Part shown: positions 1-9,084 of the stretch, one piece after another
Layout of the letters: each line of letters begins with the position of its first letter
How positions within the stretch are numbered: the stretch's first letter is position 1
Source: Alteromonas marina
GTDB taxonomy: Bacteria > Pseudomonadota > Gammaproteobacteria > Enterobacterales > Alteromonadaceae
DNA length: 64,000 nt
Reading direction: 5' to 3'
Assembly: GCF_000808575.1 (NCBI RefSeq)
Contig: NZ_JWLW01000005.1
Location: forward strand, 45,110-109,109
Position numbers and translations under genes: made by a program
The notes under the pieces: model-generated
What the model was told of the DNA's origin: nothing
What the model saw: the letters and a program-made list of their open reading frames with translations, nothing else
The model's database searches: none

Positions 1-7
1 TAATGGG

Positions 8-349
8 CTAGGGTGTGATTGTCGGAATACCAAACACTGCAATATCCTCCCAGCGTTGATCTACATCATCTTGCGTGTGGGCCAATCTCGCAGTATTTAA
101 CTGTTGTGTCTGTTCGACTTGTGACTTTAATGTTGCCAGCCAAAGCCCCCGCGTTTTAATTTCGCTAGTAAGTAGATAAGCACTGGAGCTCATAAAAATA
201 AAAAGCACTATGAGTATTTCTATTAATACTCCGCCGTTGCATGCATTGCATGGGGGAGAAAATAAGCTATCACTTCCAGGTGCAGCCAAGGGTTTAGCTG
301 ACAATACGCTTATGAATTCTTTTTGATTTGGTTTTTTAATCGATATCAT
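8..349 (-). CDS. Short type IV pilin-like protein (PpdC/PilV-like)
   Basis: A 113-residue protein with a class III (prepilin) signal. After a 40-residue leader comes Gly-Gly followed by VLIEILIVLF, which gives the Gly(-1) and Glu(+5) recognised by a PilD-type peptidase, then a hydrophobic helix. The rest is a short basic/polar tail with no cysteine pair. The leader is unusually long for a prepilin, so a later start is possible. The gene overlaps the end of the upstream YgdB-like gene by 14 bases and has GGGAA about 8 bases before its ATG. As the last gene of a ppdA-ppdB-ygdB-like set it occupies the position of E. coli ppdC. It is probably a minor pilin that primes type IV pilus assembly; the family assignment is positional. 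Confidence 0.6.
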   Translation of the reverse strand: MISIKKPNQKEFISVLSAKPLAAPGSDSLFSPPCNACNGGVLIEILIVLFIFMSSSAYLLTSEIKTRGLWLATLKSQVEQTQQLNTARLAHTQDDVDQRWEDIAVFGIPTITP

Positions 350-1268
350 ACCAAGTTCCCGGAACAGGGATTATTTTCCCCATCTCAGTGCCAGCCTGTA
401 GATTTCTAAGAACTTGCGCTGAGGGCGTCAACAGGCCACTAATCTGCATTTGCAACTGAACATTAGACACGAATGCCCCTTCAATGGAGCTTGAAGGGGC
501 GAGGTGAAGTTTATGGGTAGCTGCAGTTGTCGAAAGCATGACGATTAGCCCAAAGAAATGCGTATTCGCACTTATAGTAAGATCGCCATTTACCACGATT
601 AGCAGGGTAGGCGCGGAACTCGATGTATGTGATAGGTCACTATAAGTTAACGCGCAATCTCCATTTATCCAATAGACGGTGGCATCCACCAAGTTCTGGC
701 AATGAGAAGCTGTCACGCTATTTGGAAAAAATGCTGAAGTTAGCTCGGCCATATTGCGATTGAATAACCAATGAGTCAGTTGGTTATCCCATGAAAATAG
801 CTGAGCTGCGGTTGGCAGTCTTAGAAGAGCAGGGTAACGAAGGAAATTAGCTTTATACTTAATGCTTTCTGTACTGTGAGAAACGCTTACTTCGTAGTGG
901 GTTAGCAGCTGCTGTTCATCACCCTTTAGGCTTTGTTCGTGTACTGTAGTTGATAAATTAGGCTTGTTTGTAGTGCTTAGTACCGTTGAAATGCTTTTTG
1001 TCCTAAGCGCCATCGCTACACGCTTAAGTTGTTTCTTTAATATCGCGCGAGAGCTTGCGCTATCTTGTCTAATTTTCTGTATGGCATAGTACTGTTGAAC
1101 GTTTTGCGATGTAGTTATGGTAGAAAACGTTACTACACTTAGAAGTATGGCGACAATTGCGAGGACCGCCATACCTTGTTGTTTCCCCGTTGAAAAGTAA
1201 GGCTTGCACATCAAGCCTTTTCTGTACGTGGTGATATTCTTCCTTTCTACTAATGCTTTATCTCTCAT
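336..1268 (-). CDS. YgdB/PilX-like pilus assembly protein
   Basis: About 310 residues. The N-terminus carries a single hydrophobic segment (MAVLAIVAILLSVVTFST) after a short basic leader ending Gln-Gln-Gly, as in PilX/YgdB-type minor pilins, but without the canonical Glu+5. The remainder is a polar, Ser/Thr-rich periplasmic domain. I chose the ATG at 1268 because GAGGTGG sits 4-5 bases upstream. A TTG at 1280 is in frame but lacks such a site. The gene overlaps the preceding PpdB-like gene by 11 bases, which suggests translational coupling. It is much longer than E. coli YgdB (135 residues), so it is related by position and topology rather than by clear similarity. Confidence 0.55.
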   Translation of the reverse strand: MRDKALVERKNITTYRKGLMCKPYFSTGKQQGMAVLAIVAILLSVVTFSTITTSQNVQQYYAIQKIRQDSASSRAILKKQLKRVAMALRTKSISTVLSTTNKPNLSTTVHEQSLKGDEQQLLTHYEVSVSHSTESIKYKANFLRYPALLRLPTAAQLFSWDNQLTHWLFNRNMAELTSAFFPNSVTASHCQNLVDATVYWINGDCALTYSDLSHTSSSAPTLLIVVNGDLTISANTHFFGLIVMLSTTAATHKLHLAPSSSIEGAFVSNVQLQMQISGLLTPSAQVLRNLQAGTEMGKIIPVPGTWYDID

Positions 1269-1902
1269 TAACCACCTCAACCACGAATGTTTTGTTTGCT
1301 GCTATGTTTGGGTTCATCAAACTCTGTATGCTTATATTAATTTCATAAGCCGCGCCCCAACTGCTTTTGTGCAATACATTTGCAGCGAATTGAGTCACTT
1401 CGATAGTCTTCGGGTCGGTCAAATCAAACCATCCCCCTTGCGCACAGGTTTTACCTCCCACTCTGTATTCAATTGACTTATCGTGCAGTCGATACCCAAA
1501 CATTTCGTCCTGCGCGGCGGAAATAGCGCCGCTGCGATTTTTGTCATAGGAAAACGTAATGCAGCTATTTGGCGCTTCACCAGCGCGGTGATCAAGAGTC
1601 ACGTTTGGTAGTGAACGACTGGTACTTGCAAGAGTTAAAAACGGCGTAAGTAAAGTGTTATTTTCAATAAATCCAGCCCTGCTTAGATGCCGTGAAATAG
1701 TATCCTGTAGTGCTCGCGCGTCTTCTTCTATAGAAGTGGCGTGCTGAAGCGACGATAAGCTCACGTTGGACTGAACACTGTATGTCGTTATCGCTGTTAT
1801 TATTATGCCTGACAGAGCGCAAGCCACCATAACCTCTGTAATACTATGGCCGCGACTTTTATTTATATTTGAGCGGTTTAACATCTTTGAGAAAATTAGC
1901 AT
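1258..1902 (-). CDS. PilW/PpdB-like minor pilin
   Basis: A 214-residue prepilin-like protein. The leader ends Ser-Arg-Gly followed by HSITEVMVACALSGIIITA, giving Gly(-1) and Glu+5. The C-terminal half has the pattern of prepilin-peptidase-dependent protein B: a Cys-Ile-Thr-Phe strand, an Asp/Asn-rich loop (YDKNRSGAISAAQDE), then FGYRLHDKSIEYRVGG and a second Cys before GGWFDL. The two cysteines probably form the disulphide typical of minor pilins. The start overlaps the upstream PpdA-like gene by 7 bases. Likely role: part of the minor-pilin priming complex at the tip of type IV pili. Confidence 0.7.
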   Translation of the reverse strand: MLIFSKMLNRSNINKSRGHSITEVMVACALSGIIITAITTYSVQSNVSLSSLQHATSIEEDARALQDTISRHLSRAGFIENNTLLTPFLTLASTSRSLPNVTLDHRAGEAPNSCITFSYDKNRSGAISAAQDEMFGYRLHDKSIEYRVGGKTCAQGGWFDLTDPKTIEVTQFAANVLHKSSWGAAYEINISIQSLMNPNIAANKTFVVEVVNER

Positions 1903-2450
1903 GGCGGAATGCCTGTTATGTGCTGCTCACTACATAACTTCACGCGCCCCAGGGGACTAACGGTTACTTTAGCTGCAAAATGGTTACTGGATAGCTTAAA
2001 TGTAGTGGCGCTGCCGAAATTAAGTGTACCGTGTCGATTGAAAGCTATGGTTTTGTCTTTTGCATTCAGTGTTGTTAGCTTTGAATTCCATTTGGTGGGA
2101 AGCTCCCAATACGCGGCATCATTTTGCGCGCAGAGCCGGTATGTTGAACAAGTACAGTTTTCATCGTCACTGATTATTACGCAACTCGCATTTTCAAATT
2201 TTGTGATTAGGTAAAAAGGCTTTTTACTGGTAAGTGCATAGATACGCGCTTGCTTGGCAGAGCTAGCTAATTGCGACCCGAAATGTTTGAAATCATTGCG
2301 TTCAAGCCACGCTTGAAATGAAGGAACCGTGCTTACCGACAATATACTTGTAATACATAAGGCGATAAGTAATTCGGTAAGCGACATGCCTATTGCGCGC
2401 CTGTCCCCACTATTTTCTCTTTTTATATTTTTTCTGTCAGAAAAAGCCAT
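1896..2450 (-). CDS. GspH/FimT-like pseudopilin (PpdA-like)
   Basis: A 184-residue protein with a prepilin leader ending Ala-Ile-Gly followed by MSLTELLIALCITSILSVS (Glu+5 present). The FimT/GspH pattern follows: a conserved amphipathic stretch (FGSQLASSAKQARIYAL), then a beta-rich domain with FNRHGTLNFG and VTVSPLGRVKLC near the end. Several cysteines, including a Cys-Thr-Cys, suggest disulphides. It is the first gene of a four-gene minus-strand operon whose members overlap (PpdB-, YgdB- and PpdC-like). It is probably a minor pilin of the type IV pilus; the assignment to PpdA relies on operon order. Confidence 0.7.
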   Translation of the reverse strand: MAFSDRKNIKRENSGDRRAIGMSLTELLIALCITSILSVSTVPSFQAWLERNDFKHFGSQLASSAKQARIYALTSKKPFYLITKFENASCVIISDDENCTCSTYRLCAQNDAAYWELPTKWNSKLTTLNAKDKTIAFNRHGTLNFGSATTFKLSSNHFAAKVTVSPLGRVKLCSEQHITGIPPC

Positions 2451-2528
2451 GCGCGAGTCCAGTAATAGTGCTAGCGATAAATTGATAGGCTTAATGTACT
2501 GAAAAACTTACTGAGAGAAAGCTGTACT

Positions 2529-2921
2529 ATGGAAGGGAATGGCATTGGGTTAGACAGGCAAAATTTTAGGGCTGGATTTACACTAGTTGAGGCACTAGCT
2601 GTGCTGGCGATTGTCAGTGTATTGAGTTTGGCAACGACTAGAGCGATTATTTCAACTTGGCAATTAAGTCAAGTAAATCAAGTTAAAGCGTACTTGTTAT
2701 CAGTACAGTCGATGCAGTCGAGAAGTTGGTTAGAAACTGGCGTTTACCTACCGTTAACCGCACTCCCTCAAGCCAATATAGACAAGGTCAGCATTGCGCA
2801 AACAATGAGTCAAAACGGTGAGTATGAAGTGGCAGCTACGCTCTTATTTAAGAAGCAGGGTGAAAATTGTAGGACTATAAAAATCAGTGAAACGTCGTTG
2901 GCTCCAAGAGAATGCTGGTAA
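2529..2921 (+). CDS. PilE-like type IV minor pilin
   Basis: A 130-residue protein with a textbook prepilin N-terminus: leader ending Ala-Gly followed by FTLVEALAVLAIVSVLSLA (Phe+1, Glu+5). The C-terminus ends Cys-Arg-Thr-Ile-Lys ... Pro-Arg-Glu-Cys-Trp, the two-cysteine ending of PilE-type minor pilins. It lies alone on the plus strand, between two minus-strand pilin genes, with only about 80 bases to the divergent PpdA-like start. A purine-rich GAGAGAAAG precedes the ATG. It is shorter than usual for PilE, with a reduced central region. Likely role: minor or accessory subunit of the same pilus. Confidence 0.65.
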   Translation: MEGNGIGLDRQNFRAGFTLVEALAVLAIVSVLSLATTRAIISTWQLSQVNQVKAYLLSVQSMQSRSWLETGVYLPLTALPQANIDKVSIAQTMSQNGEYEVAATLLFKKQGENCRTIKISETSLAPRECW

Positions 2922-2994
2922 CCTCGTAATAGGTATGGTCTATCTTCTGCACATACAAGTCACGACTGGAAATTGTGAGGATTTACTGCGACTA

Positions 2995-3576
2995 TTAACT
3001 ACAAGACAACGCAGTGCCATCTAAGTCTTCTTTTTTACCATCGCCGTCACTGTCTACAGCTACTGAAATTCTTCCATACAAAGAAAGTAAAAGAGCAGAC
3101 GCATAGTCGTCATCATTATCCTTTGGGCACAACGTAATTGTTGCTGCCGTACTGATTGCACCTTGCTCATCAAAAGCTAAGCTCCCTGTTACACCGTAGA
3201 TAGCGTTTGCGGAGTTAAGCGGATCGCTGGCTGTAATAAGCGCCTCGTTATTGTCACGACTACCATTTCCGTTTGTATCTACAAATACCATTTTCGCTTT
3301 TTTCCAACTGCTGGTGCAGGCCTCGTAATTTTCTGTTGGGCATAAAACAACACTGGCTTGTTCGTCTACTGCGGTAAACCTGGCTCGCTGCACCACGGCA
3401 CTTAAATTATTAATATCTGAAGTAATTCTATTTTTGATAAGAACGCTTTGTATACTTGGCGCGACAGTAGTAAGAATAATCGTCAACACAGCAACGGCGA
3501 CAAGCATCTCCAGCAGCGTAAGGCCTCTTTGATTAATAAAGGCTTGTGAATGTTGTTTTAATTTTGTTCTTATCAT
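2995..3576 (-). CDS. FimT/GspH-like pseudopilin
   Basis: About 193 residues from the ATG at 3576; a TTG seven codons upstream (3597) is the alternative. The leader ends Gln-Arg-Gly followed by LTLLEMLVAVAVLTIILT (Glu+5). The soluble domain has FimT hallmarks: a strand with Cys-Pro-Thr-Glu, then WKKAKMVFVDTNGNGSRDNNE, an Asp/Asn-rich loop reminiscent of calcium-binding loops, and a second Asp-rich loop (DSDGDGKKED) near the C-terminus. It converges with the PilE-like gene. FimT proteins are minor pilins, some of which bind DNA for uptake in natural transformation; whether this one does cannot be told from sequence. Confidence 0.7.
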   Translation of the reverse strand: MIRTKLKQHSQAFINQRGLTLLEMLVAVAVLTIILTTVAPSIQSVLIKNRITSDINNLSAVVQRARFTAVDEQASVVLCPTENYEACTSSWKKAKMVFVDTNGNGSRDNNEALITASDPLNSANAIYGVTGSLAFDEQGAISTAATITLCPKDNDDDYASALLLSLYGRISVAVDSDGDGKKEDLDGTALSCS

Positions 3577-4032
3577 TGTGAGGTTGCTACTTTCCAAACT
3601 TTACTAAATCTTAGCTTATAAATTGCGCCGAACAAACGGCAGGTAAAGCTAATGCTCGTTGAGTGTCTAAGCCACTAGTACTGACCTTGAGCTAAAAACA
3701 TCGCCACTTTAAATCTACTTTTTTATTCTATCTTTGATGTAATGAAACTACGCGATAAATATGCATTACTCGCCTATATTTTAGGGTAAACTAAACTCCG
3801 ACAATAAAGGTATGTTTTACCGTGATATCGCATCGTTGACCATACGCCTTACGGTTAACTATCTCACACGGCTTATGCTTACGCTTTAAAATAATTACAT
3901 CAAGAAAAGCTGTGCTTACCATTGCGAATAAGTACAGGGTTATTCAAATGATACGGGGATACCACTAACATCTAACGTGATATTGTCGTAGAATCGGGTT
4001 CCAGGACGCCTCAAAAATACGTGGATATTATA
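3577..4032. other. Intergenic region between fimT-like gene and nadE
   Basis: About 450 bases without a convincing gene. The region is AT-rich and must hold the divergent promoters for the FimT-like gene and nadE. The one structure noticed is a 7-base inverted pair with one mismatch (GTTGACC at about 3836, GGTTAAC at about 3854). No terminator-like hairpin is visible. Confidence 0.4.
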
Positions 4033-5210
<1,178 letters not shown>

Positions 5211-5312
5211 CGTGTATTATACCATTCCTGCATTCCCATGCCTTGCTAGGAAGCTTGCCAGCGCCTTCCGAGTGGGCAATTATCTATGCAAAATGGTATT
5301 GCTTAACAAATG

Positions 5313-5337
5313 AAAAAGGAGCCGATGGCTCCTTTTT
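5313..5337. terminator. Bidirectional intrinsic terminator, glnB / slyD
   Basis: An 11-base perfect inverted repeat (AAAAAGGAGCC / GGCTCCTTTTT) with a 3-base loop. Runs of T on both strands fit termination of glnB from the left and the SlyD-like gene from the right. Confidence 0.9.
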
Positions 5338-5382
5338 GTTTATACAGATTCAATATTTATTGAAAAATAAGTGGGGAATAGC

Positions 5383-5868
5383 TTAGTGGTCGTGGCCACA
5401 ACCGCCTTCGCTGTGCACATGACCGTGCTCAAGCTCTTCTTGCGTAGCTTCACGCACGTCAACAACCGATACGTCGAAAGTTAACGGAATACCGGCAAGT
5501 GGGTGGTTACCATCAACAACAACCTCTTCGTCAGTTGTTTCAATAATAATTACCGATTGCTCGCCCTGAGGTGTAGTTGCGCGGAAAGACATACCCACTT
5601 CAACATCCATACCATCAAACATTGAGCGTGGTACGGTTTGCACAAGTTCGTCAGCACGTTCACCGTATGCTTTTTCAGGGGTTACTGAAACGTTGAAGCT
5701 ATCTTCCTTCGATTTACCAATAAGTGCATCTTCTAGTCCTTCAATTAAGAAGCGACGGCCTAGTAGTACTACTAGTGGCGATTTCCCTTCTGAAGAGTCT
5801 AGCGTTGTGCCGTCTTCGGTAGATACGGTGTAATGTAGCGTTACAACGCTGTCAGAAGTAATTGTCAT
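5383..5868 (-). CDS. FKBP-type peptidyl-prolyl isomerase, SlyD-like
   Basis: A 161-residue cytosolic FKBP-type prolyl isomerase. It starts VVTLHYTVSTEDGTTLDSS, contains the catalytic FKBP region (PLVVLLGRRFLIEGLEDALIGK) interrupted by the insert-in-flap chaperone domain (residues about 70-130), and ends HGHVHSEGGCGHDH, a short His/Cys metal-binding tail. The tail is shorter than that of E. coli SlyD, whose metal-binding tail supports nickel insertion into hydrogenase. It acts as a folding helper and possibly a metal reservoir. It is monocistronic between terminator and promoter. Confidence 0.88.
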   Translation of the reverse strand: MTITSDSVVTLHYTVSTEDGTTLDSSEGKSPLVVLLGRRFLIEGLEDALIGKSKEDSFNVSVTPEKAYGERADELVQTVPRSMFDGMDVEVGMSFRATTPQGEQSVIIIETTDEEVVVDGNHPLAGIPLTFDVSVVDVREATQEELEHGHVHSEGGCGHDH

Positions 5869-5930
5869 AACAAATCCTATCTTGGCCCTTTCAGAGTTCA
5901 GGGCAATAAATGTAATGCAGTAAACACTGC

Positions 5931-6986
5931 TTATCGACGTTTTTTCACAATATTGCTAGCTTTCTGCTCAATACTGTACGGCAAAGCATTAGGGTAACAG
6001 GTAATGGCGTTATTTTCAGCCAATCTATGCAAATCTTCACTGGTGGTGTCGTTGTTTAACACGGCAATAAACCAGGTTTCATCATCAAGCAACGCTACAT
6101 TGAGTATTTTGCCTGCTATACGCCAATTTTCACCCAACTGCTTTTCTAATGCATCGCCAGGTTTAATATCTAGGTTACCTTCAAGCTTAAAGCTGTAGGC
6201 GGCGCGTTTGTTTTTACCTAAGAAGCGGGTTCGCGCAACCACCTCTTGCCCCATATAGCAGCCTTTATCAAAGTCGATACCGTTGAGCGCCTGCACATTA
6301 ATCATCTGGGGCACGTATTCCGCCACTGCGTCGCCTTGCACTGAAGCGTGTACGCTTTGAATTTGTATAGCGTCAAACACGGTTTGGGGATAGCAAGAAA
6401 GGGTATGCGTTTCTATTAACGAATTTATTTGCTTTGCGCCATTTTCATCTAAAAGAACAATAATTCCTTTGCAGCTAGTATTTGCAACATAAGAAACGCC
6501 GTGTTCGCTCTCGACCTTTTCAAGTGAGCCATTGTCAGGAGTATCGCTCTCTAGAAGGCGTTCCACGTCGTTTTCTGAGAAAAGCTGGCTTAACGCTGCC
6601 TTTACTTCGTTAGTTTTCACCGCATCAAACGAAATAAAGTAAGCGCTGTATGTTTGTGTGTCGTCGAGAATATCAACCTTAGAGAATACACCGTACTTAT
6701 TAAGCTGCGCTAATGAATGGCTACCCGCATCTTCATTGGTAACCAACAATAATTTATTTAAATGACGAGTTACGTACCCGGTAGACCAGGTTTTGCCTTT
6801 ATTATCACAATGGGCGAAGTGTCTGGCAGTATTTTCGTCTAGCTTATTAATGTTGACCGTAATTTGCCCTTGCAGGTAACTGTCGGCCTGTTCTCCTTCC
6901 AAAGAAATTATCATGGCATTTGAAAGCTCGACCACAAATTCACTTGGAAGACTTTGTAATGATGCGATAGATGTCATATTCACCAC
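5931..6986 (-). CDS. ygfZ: Folate-binding protein YgfZ
   Basis: A 351-residue member of the YgfZ/GcvT-like family, which binds tetrahydrofolate and supports iron-sulphur cluster enzymes and the MiaB-dependent tRNA modification. The family signature FDKGCYMGQEVVARTR is intact around residues 240-255, including the functionally important Cys in Lys-Gly-Cys-Tyr. The first codon is GTG at 6986; an ATG two codons later is an equally good start. It diverges from sdhE, the same pairing as in E. coli. Confidence 0.9.
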   Translation of the reverse strand: MVNMTSIASLQSLPSEFVVELSNAMIISLEGEQADSYLQGQITVNINKLDENTARHFAHCDNKGKTWSTGYVTRHLNKLLLVTNEDAGSHSLAQLNKYGVFSKVDILDDTQTYSAYFISFDAVKTNEVKAALSQLFSENDVERLLESDTPDNGSLEKVESEHGVSYVANTSCKGIIVLLDENGAKQINSLIETHTLSCYPQTVFDAIQIQSVHASVQGDAVAEYVPQMINVQALNGIDFDKGCYMGQEVVARTRFLGKNKRAAYSFKLEGNLDIKPGDALEKQLGENWRIAGKILNVALLDDETWFIAVLNNDTTSEDLHRLAENNAITCYPNALPYSIEQKASNIVKKRR

Positions 6987-7164
6987 TGTAAAATTCGCTG
7001 TATGTACTCAAGGTATGGTAAAACCATCAATATTCAAGGGCAATACATGGGAATGTGCGCAGATTAAGTTCTATTTAGTTTGCCTATCTGACCAAAAGAG
7101 CAGTGATCCCCACGCATAGGGCATGGTATTATTGTTAGCGAATAAAAAACGGTATGAAAGACAT

Positions 7165-7416
7165 ATGTTTGAACCAAAAAGATTAGCGCGATTAAAGTGG
7201 GCGTGTCGCAGAGGCATGCTAGAATTAGACGTACTTTTACTTCCTTTTGTGGAAGAAGCCTTCGATTCTTTAAGTTATGAAGATCAAGAAACATTTGAAC
7301 GTTTACTTACCAGTGATGACCCTGATTTGTTTGCATGGATCATGGGACACCAGAAGTGCGAAGACCCTGAACTAGCCGCCATGGTGGCGACTATCGTCAA
7401 CCGTGTCAAAGTATAG
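7165..7416 (+). CDS. sdhE: FAD assembly factor SdhE
   Basis: An 83-residue protein. It promotes covalent attachment of FAD to the succinate dehydrogenase flavoprotein. The conserved motif is WACRRGMLELD (Arg-Gly-x-x-Glu-Leu-Asp), followed by DDPDLFAWIMGH as in E. coli SdhE. An open frame extends to 7123, but the ATG at 7165 gives the family length and aligns with E. coli, so I use it. The end overlaps the next gene by 14 bases. Confidence 0.92.
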   Translation: MFEPKRLARLKWACRRGMLELDVLLLPFVEEAFDSLSYEDQETFERLLTSDDPDLFAWIMGHQKCEDPELAAMVATIVNRVKV

Positions 7417-7933
7417 AATTTGCATTACACACAATAGGTTTAGAAGGTTATTTGGGGAAGTATGCGTTGCTGTTTGTCTTTTCGCAGCATTGTGCAGCTT
7501 TCCTCAATACTTGTGGTCTTGGCTGTGCTTCTCAAAATTGATAGCGCTTGTTGCTGTTGCAACTACGTTAGTTATTTTCTGGCGTCTTTATGACGCGTTT
7601 AGTAACAAAGTTTCTGCTACCCAATACGCTATCTCATTGACCAGCGATGGTATTATCCGGGTTGTTAACGACAGCACGCTCCCACTGGATTTGCAAAGTA
7701 CGCCAAAGGGGAGCGTGTTAGTTGATGCTCAGGTCGACGGCACATCAATGAACATTCATCATTCTTCCCAGCTTTTTACTTGGGGGCTGTGTATCAATGT
7801 GCCGCGCCAAAAACGCAGATGGTTTGAAAAAGATCATTGCCATCTCGCTTGGATCTTAAAAGGTGAGTGCTGCGAAGCAGACTATCGCCGGTTGGCTAGA
7901 GCCATTATCTTGGCCCGAAAAGCAATGCCTTAA
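7403..7933 (+). CDS. YgfX-like membrane protein
   Basis: A 176-residue protein starting with GTG inside the end of sdhE. Two hydrophobic segments near residues 18-38 and 43-62 are followed by a soluble beta-rich domain with a WGLCINVPRQKRRWFEKD stretch. The overlap with sdhE and the two-helix topology match YgfX (CptA) of enterics, a small membrane partner of SdhE, though this protein is longer and its sequence similarity is weak. The published YgfX link to cell division toxicity should not be assumed here. Confidence 0.6.
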   Translation: MSKYRICITHNRFRRLFGEVCVAVCLFAALCSFPQYLWSWLCFSKLIALVAVATTLVIFWRLYDAFSNKVSATQYAISLTSDGIIRVVNDSTLPLDLQSTPKGSVLVDAQVDGTSMNIHHSSQLFTWGLCINVPRQKRRWFEKDHCHLAWILKGECCEADYRRLARAIILARKAMP

Positions 7934-7946
7934 AGGAATTTAAAAG

Positions 7947-8819
7947 ATGTTTCGTGAGTATATAAAAGCGTTATTTAAACGCGTTGACGCCAGGCAGCTT
8001 ATGCAGTTTAAACCGCCTACGTTGCCTCAGCGCATCTATACCAAAACGCTCAATGTCGACAATGTGCACTACGCTTCTTTTTGTCAGGAAGTTGACTGGC
8101 CGGCAAATGAGCATGCCCATCCACTTTATTTACAAATGCTTTCCTTACCATTGCAAATGCAGTGCTTGCTGGACAAACAAAGCCCATTTCCTTTGCTTGG
8201 CCTTATCCACGCCGCTAACAAAGTATCGGTAATAGACCATTGCGACTTAAGCGAACCCTTTGAATGTCGGGTGCGCTTTCACGAAGTGAGACCGCATAAC
8301 CGAGGTTGGGAAGTGGATGTGATGTTAGAAGCGCTGCAGGCAGGGAACCTGGTTTACAGGGCGGTAAGTAGTTACTTAGTGAAGGTTAAAGCCGTTCATG
8401 TTGCGCCACTGGGTGCTAAAAATGACTTTCATGACGATTGTGAACTAGAGAATAGGGCGCTCATCGGTGAAATTGGTGCTTCGGCTAATACAGGTCGCCG
8501 CTATGCAAAGCTTTCTGGTGACTATAACCCTATTCACTTGTCTGCAATATCTGCCAAAGTATTTGGGTTTAAACAGCCTATAGCACACGGCATGTGGACA
8601 TTGTCACGCGCTGTGTCGGCGTTTGTAAGTCATCAAGACTCTAGACAGTCTATGAGCGTAAAAGAAGTAAACTGCCGCTTTAGAAAGCCCGTGTTTTTGC
8701 CTTGTGACATTCACATTCAACAACACTGTAAAACAGATAATAGTGTGCTTATAGACGTTACCGATAGTAATGACAGCCTTGTGCACTTATCCGCTAGTCT
8801 AGCGTTTAATCAGGCTTAG
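7947..8819 (+). CDS. MaoC-like hotdog-fold dehydratase
   Basis: A 290-residue protein with two hotdog halves. The C-terminal half has the hydratase-2 motif YAKLSGDYNPIHLS followed by FGFKQPIAHGMW, which supplies the Asp and His used to hydrate enoyl thioesters. The N-terminal half looks like the non-catalytic partner domain. It is likely a (R)-specific enoyl-CoA/ACP hydratase or related acyl-thioester enzyme. It follows the YgfX-like gene by 13 bases and ends before a terminator, so it may be read from the sdhE promoter. The substrate is unknown. Confidence 0.75.
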   Translation: MFREYIKALFKRVDARQLMQFKPPTLPQRIYTKTLNVDNVHYASFCQEVDWPANEHAHPLYLQMLSLPLQMQCLLDKQSPFPLLGLIHAANKVSVIDHCDLSEPFECRVRFHEVRPHNRGWEVDVMLEALQAGNLVYRAVSSYLVKVKAVHVAPLGAKNDFHDDCELENRALIGEIGASANTGRRYAKLSGDYNPIHLSAISAKVFGFKQPIAHGMWTLSRAVSAFVSHQDSRQSMSVKEVNCRFRKPVFLPCDIHIQQHCKTDNSVLIDVTDSNDSLVHLSASLAFNQA

Positions 8820-8894
8820 CTTGACGTTTAATTAGGCTTGAAAAGGTAAGGTAAAAGCAGTCAATTAGTTGAGATTGATGTTTACTGAATAGTG

Positions 8895-8928
8895 AAAAGA
8901 GAGCATGCGATTTTAGCTCTCTTTTTAT
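8895..8928 (+). terminator. Intrinsic terminator after MaoC-like gene
   Basis: Arms AAAAGAGAGC (8895-8904) and GCTCTCTTTT (8916-8925) with an 11-base loop and a T-run on the plus strand. Confidence 0.85.
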
Positions 8929-8997
8929 TTGATGCTTTCTATTGAGCGCTAATTAGAACTTTAGGTCTTCATCCATTTTGGTTTAGCGGCCATGTTC

Positions 8998-9036
8998 CGC
9001 AGTTTCATTTAACACAGCGCGCTAAATGAAACTGCG
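8998..9036. repeat. 14-base perfect inverted repeat beyond nadB
   Basis: Arms CGCAGTTTCATTTA (8998-9011) and TAAATGAAACTGCG (9023-9036) with an 11-base loop containing GCGCGC. It has no T-run on either side, so it is not a standard terminator. It lies 49 bases downstream of the nadB stop. Confidence 0.8.
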
Positions 9037-9084
9037 TGAATGCTCAAATTCTTCTTCAATCCGATATAGACCATTATCTTTATA

